Part shown: in pieces, positions 43,621 to 51,975 of the stretch
Position numbering within the stretch: position 1 is the first letter of the stretch
Layout: each line of letters starts with the position of its first letter
From: an uncultured Flavobacteriales bacterium
Lineage (GTDB): Bacteria > Bacteroidota > Bacteroidia > Flavobacteriales_D > Parvicellaceae
Direction of reading: 5' to 3'
Length of the DNA stretch: 64,000 nucleotides
Assembly: GCA_913030835.1 (NCBI GenBank)
Contig: CAJWDP010000002.1
Span: forward strand, 62,001 to 126,000
The notes under the pieces: generated by a model
Seen by the model: the letters and a program-made list of their open reading frames with translations, nothing else
Databases searched by the model: none
Told to the model about the DNA's origin: nothing
Program-made: the position numbers and the translations under genes

Positions 43621-44316
43621 ATGAAACTAATATCACTTTGTCTTTTTATTGCATTCAGTTGTTCAGCTTTTGGACAGCCTTCTTATAGTTATGGATTTAA
43701 TTTTGCTGCTGGTGTGAGTCGTGTTCCGATGAATGGCGAGAATATAACTTTTAGTACGAAGATCGGCCCATCGGGTGTTGCAGGACTTTTCTTCCAGACT
43801 AAACTCAAAAAACGTGGATTGCTTGGTGTAGAGGTTAATTTGTCTCAAATTGAAGGAAGATGGACCTCCGAAGAGCAAATAAATGATGGTTTTGGAAATA
43901 CAATAGGTACCAGATTCATTAGCGGAAAACAACACATAACCTATATTTCACTGCCTATCTTCTATGGGTTCACCCTAAAAAACTGCACTTTATATGGCGG
44001 TATGCAATTTGGATTGGCTGCCAGCGGAAAAAGAGCAAACAGCATTACTACAATAATTAGTGGCGACGAGAACACCTCTGAAGAATTGGGAAACCTGAGT
44101 ATCGTATTACCCGATTTTGGCACACGGATAGGAGCAATTTGGAAAATCAGCAATAAAATAAGCCTTGAAGCTAAATACTATCAAGGCTTACTTAATATCT
44201 TCGATCAAGAGACTACGAAATCCACCTATTTTTGGTTGACTCAACAAGCAACTGTAGGTGTTCGAATAGCCCTAAGAAATACAAACGATTGCGGAACATG
44301 TCCCGCATGGAATTAA
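43621..44316 (+). CDS. Outer-membrane beta-barrel protein (PorT-like)
   Basis: This 231-aa protein has a signal peptide (residues 1-18, ending SAFGQ). About eight amphipathic strands follow, separated by turns (YSYGFNFAAGVSR, GPSGVAGLFFQTKL, GLLGVEVNLSQIEGRW, LYGGMQFGLAASG, SLEAKYYQGLLNIF). The last strand, TVGVRIALRN, resembles barrel closure. It fits the Bacteroidota outer_memb_beta-brl / PorT-like class, whose functions are diverse. It starts 26 bases after the preceding gene. Confidence 0.82.
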   Translation: MKLISLCLFIAFSCSAFGQPSYSYGFNFAAGVSRVPMNGENITFSTKIGPSGVAGLFFQTKLKKRGLLGVEVNLSQIEGRWTSEEQINDGFGNTIGTRFISGKQHITYISLPIFYGFTLKNCTLYGGMQFGLAASGKRANSITTIISGDENTSEELGNLSIVLPDFGTRIGAIWKISNKISLEAKYYQGLLNIFDQETTKSTYFWLTQQATVGVRIALRNTNDCGTCPAWN

Positions 44317-44355
44317 TCCAGCTCAATGATTAGAAAATAATTCTATTGAACCCTT

Positions 44356-44721
44356 TTATTCCTTAACGTCGATTTGTTTCTTACTCGCCTTCAGAGCTGC
44401 ATTCATTTTCTCTCGCTGATCATCTGAAAGCAAAGCTTCTGCCTCTTTTTTCATATTTTCTTTGTAGGCAGCAACAGCAGCATCAATTTCCTTTGCATTT
44501 GTACGATCTTTAGCCATTGACTTTTGCTCCTTCTCAATTAGGGTAACGTACTTTGTCAAAACCTCTCTAACTTGCTCTTTCTGCGTATCTGAAAATTCAA
44601 GCGTTTTTTCCCATTTCGCCATTTTATGATCAACTACTTGCTTTACGCTTTCAGAAACTTCTTGTGCACTAATGGAACCCAATGTTGCCATTAACACTAC
44701 TGCCATAATCGTTTTTTTCAT
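44356..44721 (-). CDS. Small periplasmic helical protein (Spy/CpxP-like)
   Basis: This 121-aa protein has a signal peptide (residues 1-19, ending SISAQ). An entirely helical, charged mature part follows: LEFSDTQKEQVREVLTKYVTLIEKEQ, then AEALLSDDQREKMNAALKASKK. The two LxDxQ-like motifs (FSDTQKEQ, LSDDQREKM) recall the LTxxQ repeats of Spy/CpxP chaperones, though the match is loose. An envelope stress or chaperone role is inferred. It is divergent from the M16 peptidase gene. Confidence 0.7.
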   Translation of the reverse strand: MKKTIMAVVLMATLGSISAQEVSESVKQVVDHKMAKWEKTLEFSDTQKEQVREVLTKYVTLIEKEQKSMAKDRTNAKEIDAAVAAYKENMKKEAEALLSDDQREKMNAALKASKKQIDVKE

Positions 44722-44818
44722 TTTATTCTCTTTTTTATAAAGGTATTAATTACGCTTTAAAATTCAATATAATTATTGCGCCACTCAAATTATTTATACT
44801 CCGTTGATAATTTATTTG

Positions 44819-44849
44819 CTTGAAAGTGATGAAATTCATTTTACATTTA
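44819..44849 (+). promoter_or_regulatory. Promoter of the M16 peptidase operon
   Basis: CTTG at 44819-44822, 19 bases, and TACATTTA at 44842-44849 give a near-consensus Bacteroidota promoter, 19 bases before the ATG at 44869. Confidence 0.55.
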
Positions 44850-44868
44850 ACGCGTTAAAAATAAACGC

Positions 44869-46200
44869 ATGAATTTATCACGATTTACTTTAATTCTGAC
44901 GACATTTTTTGGTTTAAGTTGCTTTGCTCAGAATAAAATAGAGTTTACAGAATATGATCTTGAAAACGGCCTTCACGTTATTTTGCACGAAGATCACACA
45001 ACACCCATCGTAACAGTAAGTGTAATGTACCACGTAGGGTCTAAAAATGAAAATCCTGACCGAACAGGATTCGCTCATTTCTTTGAACATTTATTGTTTG
45101 AGGGCTCAGAGAATATTCCAAGGGGTAAATTCTCAGAATATGTGGAAAACGCAGGTGGTGTGCTTAACGCAAATACTTCAAACGACCGAACCTTTTATTT
45201 TGAGAACCTCCCATCCAATATGTTAGAAACGGGATTATGGCTCGAATCTGAACGCATGCTTCATGCAAAAGTTGACATTAAGGGTGTTGAGACGCAACGA
45301 GAGGTTGTGAAAGAAGAAAAGAGACAAAGGATTGACAACCAACCTTATGGTTCTATTGTCACGGAAATAATGAAAAGAGCTTATACAGTTCATCCCTACC
45401 GCTGGCCGGTCATTGGTTCAATGGAACACTTAAACGCTGCGCAAGAGGAGGACTACATTGACTTTTACAAAAAGTACTACGTTCCAAACAACGCGATCTT
45501 GTCTATTGCTGGTGATTTGGACATCGAAAAGACAAAAGCTTTAATCGAAGCCTACTTTGGACCAATACCAAGAGGTACCGGAGACATTCCAACAGTAGAA
45601 GATGCTGAGCCTCCTTTAACACAGGAAATAAGAGATACCGTTTACGACAACATTCAGCTACCAGCAGTCGTTCAAGCATATAGAATTCCGCCTAATGGCA
45701 CGGATGATTATTATGCTGTGAGTATGCTGGCTCAGCTCATGTCTCAAGGAGAAAGTTCAAGACTGCAAAAGAAATGCGTCAATGAGACCCAATCCGCGAT
45801 GTTTGTTGGTGCGTTTCCATTTGGCTTGGAACATTCAGGCGTAACCTTATCTTTTGGAATTTGCACAAACGATACGGACCCAAAAGATCTTGAGAATGAA
45901 ATCAATGAAGAATTTGAGAAGCTGCAGCTGGAGTTGATCAGCGATAAGGAATTTGAGAAGTTAAAAAATCAGATAGAAAATGACTTTGTCAGCTCCAATT
46001 CTTCCATTATGGGAATTGCTGAATCACTGGCAGATTATGAAATGTATCTGGGCGATGCCAACCTCATCAACACTGAAATCGACAGGTATTTAAGTGTTTC
46101 TAAGGAAGACATTCAAAAAGTAGCAAGCAAATATTTTGTGAAAGACAACCGGGTTGTATTGTACTATTTGCCGATTGAAGAATCGGAAAATGGAGAATAA
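44869..46200 (+). CDS. M16 family zinc metallopeptidase, catalytically competent subunit
   Basis: This 443-aa protein has a signal peptide (residues 1-21, ending SCFAQ). The N-terminal M16 domain carries the inverted zinc motif HFFEH (His70, Glu73, His74), with the distal Glu expected in REVVKEEKRQR. The second M16-fold half (about 240-443) lacks a metal site, as usual. It acts in the periplasm on small peptides or unfolded fragments. It is co-transcribed with the second M16 gene 21 bases downstream, matching PqqF/G-like or MPP-like alpha/beta pairs. Confidence 0.95.
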   Translation: MNLSRFTLILTTFFGLSCFAQNKIEFTEYDLENGLHVILHEDHTTPIVTVSVMYHVGSKNENPDRTGFAHFFEHLLFEGSENIPRGKFSEYVENAGGVLNANTSNDRTFYFENLPSNMLETGLWLESERMLHAKVDIKGVETQREVVKEEKRQRIDNQPYGSIVTEIMKRAYTVHPYRWPVIGSMEHLNAAQEEDYIDFYKKYYVPNNAILSIAGDLDIEKTKALIEAYFGPIPRGTGDIPTVEDAEPPLTQEIRDTVYDNIQLPAVVQAYRIPPNGTDDYYAVSMLAQLMSQGESSRLQKKCVNETQSAMFVGAFPFGLEHSGVTLSFGICTNDTDPKDLENEINEEFEKLQLELISDKEFEKLKNQIENDFVSSNSSIMGIAESLADYEMYLGDANLINTEIDRYLSVSKEDIQKVASKYFVKDNRVVLYYLPIEESENGE

Positions 46201-46221
46201 TAACTCAAAAGGAAAATCGAA

Positions 46222-48357
46222 ATGATGAAAAATATATTAACATTCGCATTAACGGGCCTATTGACCGTTACTATTTCAGCACAAGTTCAAATCGACAGAA
46301 CGAAAGCCCCAACTCCCGGGCCCGCTCCAAAGATCAGCATTGGAAAAGCCGAAAAGTTCGTCCTTGAAAATGGCTTAAAAGTCATTGTAGTCGAAAATCA
46401 CAAAATCCCAAAAGTATCCTTTCAGCTAACCGTAGATATGGATCCGGTGCTTGAAGGGAACAAAGTTGGCTACACAGATATGGCAGGTGAACTGATAAGT
46501 GCCGGGACAGAGAACATGACCAAAAGTCAGATCGATGAAGAAATTGATTTTATCGGTGCCTCTATCCAATCGTATTCGAACGGAATGTTTGCCTCATCGC
46601 TTAAAAAACACCAGGAAAAACTCCTTGCACTAATGAGTGACATTCTATTAAATCCAGCATTTCCTCAAGACGAATTGGATAAGAAGAAGAAACAGGCGAT
46701 CTCGGGTATTAAAAGTGCTAAATCAAACCCGAATGTGATCATAAGCAGAGTTGGTAACGTATTGAGAAACGGAAAGGAACATCCTTACGGCCAGCTTCAA
46801 ACAAAAGCGCATGTAGAAGCTATCACTATTGATGACTGTAAAAGCTTTTACAAGAATTACTTCCGACCCAATATTTCCTATTTGGTTATTGTCGGTGATA
46901 TTACCGCAGCCGAAGCCAAGCCATTGGTAGAAAATTACTTCGGCAAATGGGAAAAAGGAGATGTGCCACAAAATGAATACGAACAGCCTTCAGCTGATTG
47001 GAATACGAGAGTCGCATTTGTAAATAAGCCGGGGGCAGTGCAATCCGTAATCAACGTTACCTACCCCATTGATCTCAAACCAGGAGATCAAGATGAATTG
47101 ACCGCAAAAGTAGCAAATGCAATTTTAGGTGGGGGTGTATTCTCCGGTAGATTGATGCAGAATTTACGTGAGGACAAGGCATTTACTTACGGTGCTAGAT
47201 CCTCTATCCGAAGCAGAAAACTAGTTGGTTCTTTCAATGCATCAGCTAGTGTTAGAAACGAAGTTACTGATAGTGCTATCACTGAATTCATGTACGAATT
47301 GAATAGAATGTCTTCTGAAAAGGTTACTCCGGAGGAATTGTCGCTCGTTAAAAACAACATGAATGGAACCTTTGCGCTATCTCTTGAAAATGCTCAAACT
47401 ATTGCTCGATTCGCTCTAAACACCGAACGATACAATCTGCCCGCTGATTACTATGAAACCTATCTGGAAAAACTAGCAGCGATAACGGTAGAGGACATCG
47501 AACGAGTAGCAAAAAAGTATATACGACCTGAAAATGCGATCGTTTTAGTCGTCGGGAATAAGGAAGAATGTGCGGAAAAATTGACCAAATTTGCGTCAAA
47601 TGGTAAGGTCGAATACTACGATTACGAAGCCAATCCAATTGTATTAAAACCCAAAGTCGAGCTCCCTGCCGGTTTAACTGCCGAGAAGGTTCATGAAGAT
47701 TATTTATTCGCTATCACGGGTGAATCTTCTATGAAAAATGTGCAAAAGAAGTATAAAAAATTCAAATCCCTTACTACCGTTGCAAGTGCTTCTGTGGAGC
47801 AGATGGGACAAACTTTTACCATTCAGATGACCTCCAAGGCAAAATCACCCAATATGAGCTCCATCGAAATTAAGGTTGCAGAAATGGGAATGGTGGTAGA
47901 AAAAGCAGTATACAACAATGGAAAAGGAATTTCTACTAATATGCAGACCGGAAAGAAAAACCTTGAAGGAAAAGATCTTGCGAAACAAAAAGAGCAAAGT
48001 ATGCTCGATAAAGAATTAAAATGGAAAGAATTGGGATATGCAATGGATCTTATCAGCATTGAGGAAATCAATGGTAAGAATGCTTATAAGGTTCAAATGA
48101 CATCAAAAGATGGAGAAGTAAGGAATGTTTACTACGATACGGAATCCAATTTAAAAGTTTACGCATCTTCTAAAGAAACTGGAGCCGACGGAACTGAAAA
48201 TCAAGTATCTCAGGAATTCTCTGATTACAAGGAAGTAAATGGTATGAAATTCCCTCATAAGATCGCGATGGTGAATGGCGAACAAGAGATGGAATTTGTA
48301 GTTACCAAGATTGAAGTGAATGGTAAAATAAACGCTGCTGAGTTTAAACTGGATTAA
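46222..48357 (+). CDS. Inactive M16-fold partner with a C-terminal lipoprotein-sorting-like domain
   Basis: This 711-aa protein has a signal peptide (residues 1-20, ending ISAQV). Its first M16 domain aligns with the upstream partner, but the HxxEH position reads DMAGEL, so zinc cannot bind. The second M16 half (about 245-440) keeps NLREDKAFTYGARS, the Arg/Tyr substrate-binding motif. An added domain (about 485-711), with EVNGMKFPHKIAMVNGEQEM and KIEVNGKINAAEFKL, has the beta pattern of LolA/LolB-like or DUF4292-type modules. It probably pairs with the active M16 subunit for substrate capture. Confidence 0.9.
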   Translation: MMKNILTFALTGLLTVTISAQVQIDRTKAPTPGPAPKISIGKAEKFVLENGLKVIVVENHKIPKVSFQLTVDMDPVLEGNKVGYTDMAGELISAGTENMTKSQIDEEIDFIGASIQSYSNGMFASSLKKHQEKLLALMSDILLNPAFPQDELDKKKKQAISGIKSAKSNPNVIISRVGNVLRNGKEHPYGQLQTKAHVEAITIDDCKSFYKNYFRPNISYLVIVGDITAAEAKPLVENYFGKWEKGDVPQNEYEQPSADWNTRVAFVNKPGAVQSVINVTYPIDLKPGDQDELTAKVANAILGGGVFSGRLMQNLREDKAFTYGARSSIRSRKLVGSFNASASVRNEVTDSAITEFMYELNRMSSEKVTPEELSLVKNNMNGTFALSLENAQTIARFALNTERYNLPADYYETYLEKLAAITVEDIERVAKKYIRPENAIVLVVGNKEECAEKLTKFASNGKVEYYDYEANPIVLKPKVELPAGLTAEKVHEDYLFAITGESSMKNVQKKYKKFKSLTTVASASVEQMGQTFTIQMTSKAKSPNMSSIEIKVAEMGMVVEKAVYNNGKGISTNMQTGKKNLEGKDLAKQKEQSMLDKELKWKELGYAMDLISIEEINGKNAYKVQMTSKDGEVRNVYYDTESNLKVYASSKETGADGTENQVSQEFSDYKEVNGMKFPHKIAMVNGEQEMEFVVTKIEVNGKINAAEFKLD

Positions 48358-48364
48358 GAGATAC

Positions 48365-48742
48365 TTACAGAAGGTCTTGAGGATGACTTGCATCTCGCTC
48401 GACCATGTCTTCAGTCATTACATATGTAGCATGCTGACCCGCAGTACGATCGAATAGCACCTCAAATGAAATTTGCTCACTAGGCTTCATGATGATACTT
48501 GCAAAATCCGGAAACTGAGGGGATTGCAAATCCGTTTTGCAATCTGTACAATGGAAATTCAGTTTTCTTCCTTTGTCAAATTCAATCGGCGGATCGCAAG
48601 TATAATCGTAAGCCCCAGGTTTAGGATTGAAACGGATCTTAGTGATGCAATCCTCTTCGGCAAACACCAGCAGTTCCACATATTGACTCTTATTCAGGAG
48701 AACCCGACATTTAGGGCAATAGTATTTGAAAGTTAGGAACAT
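48365..48742 (-). CDS. Zinc-ribbon-like small protein, function unknown
   Basis: This 125-aa cytosolic protein has CPKC near residue 9 and CTDC near residue 65, spaced as in a split zinc ribbon. A middle strand (CDPPIEFDKGRKLNF) and a C-terminal Asp/Glu-rich tail follow. I recognise no family and infer metal binding only from the Cys pairs. It is convergent with the M16 operon, 7 bases apart. Confidence 0.65.
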   Translation of the reverse strand: MFLTFKYYCPKCRVLLNKSQYVELLVFAEEDCITKIRFNPKPGAYDYTCDPPIEFDKGRKLNFHCTDCKTDLQSPQFPDFASIIMKPSEQISFEVLFDRTAGQHATYVMTEDMVERDASHPQDLL

Positions 48743-48799
48743 AATTATCAGAAGGTGCTATAAATAGCATACTTAATCGATAGCTATTTGGTTTCATTA

Positions 48800-48892
48800 T
48801 CAAGCCACTAACAATAAAAGATTGAGCATCAATACTAAAAGACAGCTGAAGAAATAAAGGACAATCCCCATAATTTCAAATTTATAAAACAT
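48800..48892 (-). CDS. Possible 30-aa single-pass membrane microprotein
   Basis: Within the 225-bp gap between the zinc-ribbon and ceramidase genes, an ATG at 48892 opens 31 codons ending in TGA at 48802-48800. The product has a short charged start (MFYKFEIMG) and a continuous hydrophobic helix ending LNLLLLVA. This is what a small membrane protein would look like, but AT-rich DNA can produce such frames by chance. No clear ribosome-binding site or promoter was found. Confidence 0.3.
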   Translation of the reverse strand: MFYKFEIMGIVLYFFSCLLVLMLNLLLLVA

Positions 48893-48939
48893 TAATATCC
48901 AATATCTTAGAAATTCTTACATGATGCTTTAGTTGAATC

Positions 48940-48959
48940 ATTTGATTTTTGAATCAAAT
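48940..48959. other. 8-bp palindrome beside the ceramidase stop
   Basis: ATTTGATT and AATCAAAT are perfect arms around TTTG, 9 bases past the stop of the ceramidase-like gene. It is AT-rich with no T tract, so it is either a weak terminator hairpin or a protein-binding site. Confidence 0.4.
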
Positions 48960-48967
48960 ACACTCAA

Positions 48968-50668
48968 TTAATCATATGTCCTGCGCTCCAATTCTGCCCG
49001 CGAGAATGCAATCGGTTGGATTTTTCTATCCAAATTCCTTGACCGTTTTTCATTGAGCATCTCACAGGCGAGCTCCTTAAATTTCGTTTGAAATGCCCCC
49101 AAGGTCCATTGACCATAAACAGTATGTCCACCTTCATAGGTTTGAAGCTGGTATTCCTCAAATGTGGTAATGTAACCCATATAAGCATTAGAGTAAGGGC
49201 AAACTACCACTTGATCCACCCCCTTCTTTTTGAGAATACTTAGCATAGTGCCTTCTATTCTCTTTCCTGCAGTAATAGTTGGTTCCCCCGGACACCCGAC
49301 CAGTGCTAACTTGCCAATTACAACGATTTGGATGGGCAATATATGGGGCACCCACGGATGGTCAGAAAAGGCAATGTTATTATACTCCCGTTTTATTTCT
49401 GATATGGTTGGATCTGCAAACCCGGGAATAATCAGTCCTTTCAAATTCTTAGTCCCAAAAATTCTATGCTCAGTAGCATCCATTAGTATTCTTTTCTTTC
49501 CCTGCACTCTATATTTTTCCTTCCACTCTTTTCTTCTCTTTGGACTTTTAAATGGCATTGCAATTCTATGAGCAAGTTTTACCAAGATGCACATAAAATG
49601 AGCTATTGCATTCAAGACATTGGATAATCCTCGCCCGTCAATTCGAGTTCCGTTAAAAAATGATACTCCATGACATGCCCCACCTGTTTTGGCATTGGGA
49701 AGGCCATGACTAAACTCTTCACTTACTTGAATGTTTGAAAAATCACAATAAACCAATTCCGTCTCAATTGGCCCTTTAAGCTCAAAAGAAGGCTCAATAC
49801 TCAGAGCTTTCATTGCCTCATCCGCCTGTTTAATCCCATTAGTTTCCGCATAAACGTGTTCATTTTCCCCGTTGATCCCTTTTCGCTTTTTCACATCTTC
49901 AGGACCATGGTAATAGGGTGAAACATCTCCTGCAAGACCTTGAGCGAAAACTCCAATCCCCCCATTCATATTCTCAAAATGTGCAGCAGCGAACCCTTTG
50001 TTGTCAAATGAAATTGAATGATTCAATTTACCTATGCAAGTTGCATGTACACCAAACCAATTGATTTGGTCGCAGGGACCATTCTGCCTATTGATCCGGA
50101 GCATTCTCATTCTATTGTCTATTGCCAAATGCGCTTCTCGATCTGAGATAGGTTCATTTTCTGGATTTGAATTGTATGCTTCGATTGATCTGTTCCAGGC
50201 AATACCGGTGGCTGCATCTATACTGTGCTCAATCAATTCCAATGATCCGGCAGCCCGTGACTTGTAAGCGGCTTGGATTGAATTGAAAATTCCGTCTACA
50301 ATTCCAGTAAACACATCCCTTCGAAACCCGGGAATCGTAAAGTTATAAAGTGCATATTCTGAATAGCCTCCGGGACCCGAATGCGTATGTTGAGCACTTA
50401 ACATCAAGCACGATTCATCAAAGTCTGAAATAATTTCATTTCTGATTTTTGACATCACCTCTCTCCTGACCGCTGGTGTGATGAAACAAATTTCCGCACA
50501 ACTGTAAACGAACCGGCCACCTTGCCCGTCTTCCATCCAAAAAGAACGGACTGAAAGCTCTTTGGACAAATCGTCAACGGTATTACCGCTCATACCATAC
50601 CCCATCATCCCGACATCTTTCTTGAAACATTTAATGGGAGATTTTCCAGCACCAATAAGGAATTGCAT
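48968..50668 (-). CDS. Neutral/alkaline ceramidase-family hydrolase, short cytosolic form
   Basis: This 566-aa protein is related to neutral ceramidases, which cleave the N-acyl bond of ceramides. The nucleophile signature SAQHTHSGPGGYS (Ser near residue 101), GVHATCIGKLNHSIS and VFAQGLAGDVSPYY (metal and active-site regions) are present. The C-terminal part has LVGCPGEPTITAG and YSNAYMGYITTFEEYQ. Unlike secreted family members of 650-750 aa, it has no signal peptide and appears to lack the C-terminal Ig-like domain. The start is the ATG at 50668; a TTG pair up to 50692 would add eight residues. Some Bacteroidota make sphingolipids, so a lipid-turnover role is plausible. Confidence 0.85.
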   Translation of the reverse strand: MQFLIGAGKSPIKCFKKDVGMMGYGMSGNTVDDLSKELSVRSFWMEDGQGGRFVYSCAEICFITPAVRREVMSKIRNEIISDFDESCLMLSAQHTHSGPGGYSEYALYNFTIPGFRRDVFTGIVDGIFNSIQAAYKSRAAGSLELIEHSIDAATGIAWNRSIEAYNSNPENEPISDREAHLAIDNRMRMLRINRQNGPCDQINWFGVHATCIGKLNHSISFDNKGFAAAHFENMNGGIGVFAQGLAGDVSPYYHGPEDVKKRKGINGENEHVYAETNGIKQADEAMKALSIEPSFELKGPIETELVYCDFSNIQVSEEFSHGLPNAKTGGACHGVSFFNGTRIDGRGLSNVLNAIAHFMCILVKLAHRIAMPFKSPKRRKEWKEKYRVQGKKRILMDATEHRIFGTKNLKGLIIPGFADPTISEIKREYNNIAFSDHPWVPHILPIQIVVIGKLALVGCPGEPTITAGKRIEGTMLSILKKKGVDQVVVCPYSNAYMGYITTFEEYQLQTYEGGHTVYGQWTLGAFQTKFKELACEMLNEKRSRNLDRKIQPIAFSRAELERRTYD

Positions 50669-50778
50669 GCGCCTAACCTTTACGAACAACAACAGGCTTA
50701 AAAGTAGGAATAATAATTTCCGATTTCTCTTTCTTAAAAAAAAGAATTTGTATATTCGTCGAGCAATAAATACTAATC

Positions 50779-51165
50779 ATGGATGCATTGAAATTAGAAG
50801 GCTCACCAAAGACACCAGACGTAAATTTTGACGCGGGAGCAGGCTTATTAGAACTAAAAGGAAGATCAATACCAGAAAACTCGATAGAGTTTTACAAACC
50901 ATTGTTTGATTGGATTGATGGATACGGTAATGAGCCACAGGCAAACACGGAAGTAAACATTGTTCTGGAGTATTTCAACACATCTTCCTCCAAGTGCATT
51001 TTGGATTTCTTCAAGAAATTGGAAACGTTGAATAATGGTGGTAAGACATCGGTTTCTGTCAACTGGCATTACGAAGAAGACGATGAAGATATGCTTGAAG
51101 CCGGTGAAGACTATCAAGCGATAATCGATCTTCCAGTTAAAATGATTGAAGTAGAAGAAATTTAA
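50779..51165 (+). CDS. SiaC family regulatory phosphoprotein (DUF1987)
   Basis: This 128-aa protein of the SiaC/BiofilM-like DUF1987 family has LEGSPKTPDVNFDAGAGLLELKGRSIPENSIEFYKPLFDWI at its N-terminus, given here only as the DUF1987 anchor region. NTSSSKCILDFFKKLETL (about residues 70-88) holds the Ser/Thr cluster phosphorylated in SiaC. In Pseudomonas SiaC is phosphorylated by SiaB, dephosphorylated by SiaA, and activates the cyclase SiaD. No siaA, siaB or siaD is in this neighbourhood, so it is an orphan here. The plus-strand terminator 21 bases downstream is strong. Confidence 0.9.
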   Translation: MDALKLEGSPKTPDVNFDAGAGLLELKGRSIPENSIEFYKPLFDWIDGYGNEPQANTEVNIVLEYFNTSSSKCILDFFKKLETLNNGGKTSVSVNWHYEEDDEDMLEAGEDYQAIIDLPVKMIEVEEI

Positions 51166-51186
51166 TCGCCAAGCTTATTGGGATTT

Positions 51187-51214
51187 AAACCGGCAAAATT
51201 TTGCCGGTTTTTTT
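51187..51214 (+). terminator. Intrinsic terminator after the siaC-like gene
   Basis: AAACCGGCAAAA and TTTTGCCGGTTT form a 12-bp perfect palindrome followed by further T (seven in a row including the arm). It lies between two convergent genes. The minus side has a shorter T-rich exit and may serve the lipoprotein gene as well. Confidence 0.88.
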
Positions 51215-51227
51215 GTGCCTCAATTTT

Positions 51228-51827
51228 TTAAGGCTTTTGAATGGGCTGACAAATAGAACGAACCTCAAGTTCTTGGCAACATGTGTCCTGTCCTATTGAA
51301 AACTCTATCCAGAAGGATCCATTCATCTGTAGATCTGCATCTTGAACATATTCGTCCAATTGACCTCGAACTCTTGCGACATCAGCGTAATCTTCAAATT
51401 CTAGCATTTGGAGTACATGCCCCTCATACATCCGAGCTGTTTCATATCCATCCGGTGAAACCAAAGAATCGTCCACACACACACCTGATCTTAACGAAAA
51501 CAAATTTCCAGGAACCAACCTGATAAGATAGGCCAATCTTTGAATCGAATCCTCTTTTATGGGAATTTGCCGATGCAAGCACTCATAAGATCCTATCAAC
51601 TTTTCTCGCAATGAATCCTGATGGCAGGTGTCCAACTTGGAAATGAACCATTTTCCAGGAGTCTGAATCAAATCAAACGAGTAATCATACTCCTTTACCA
51701 CCTCCTTGCCAACCTCTCCAAATTCACCGGAATTAGGGTTTTGCACCAAATTATCACTGTTGGTTTCCTCACAACTGCATAAGATCAATAAGCTAAACAA
51801 CGATATAAAAAAGCAATTTCTATACAT
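51228..51827 (-). CDS. Unrecognised lipoprotein
   Basis: This 199-aa protein has a lipoprotein signal ending in lipobox ILCSC (Cys19 nearest), so it should be attached to a membrane. The mature part contains eight or so Cys residues (for example YECLHRQ, GVCVDDSL, DTCCQELEVRSIC), implying disulfides, and a segment RMYEGHVLQMLEFEDYADVARV. No known domain was recognised. The gene is convergent with the siaC-like gene and shares its terminator region. Confidence 0.65.
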   Translation of the reverse strand: MYRNCFFISLFSLLILCSCEETNSDNLVQNPNSGEFGEVGKEVVKEYDYSFDLIQTPGKWFISKLDTCHQDSLREKLIGSYECLHRQIPIKEDSIQRLAYLIRLVPGNLFSLRSGVCVDDSLVSPDGYETARMYEGHVLQMLEFEDYADVARVRGQLDEYVQDADLQMNGSFWIEFSIGQDTCCQELEVRSICQPIQKP

Positions 51828-51975
51828 GTGTATTATTTCTATTCTGGCGATTATAAAACTACAGATGTTTCAAGAATCCCAACAATAACTTCGCCAAAAA
51901 TAGACTCCACTCCATTGGATTACACATGATAAATGCGATACATTTGCATCTTTCAGCTGACAAACAGAAACGACT

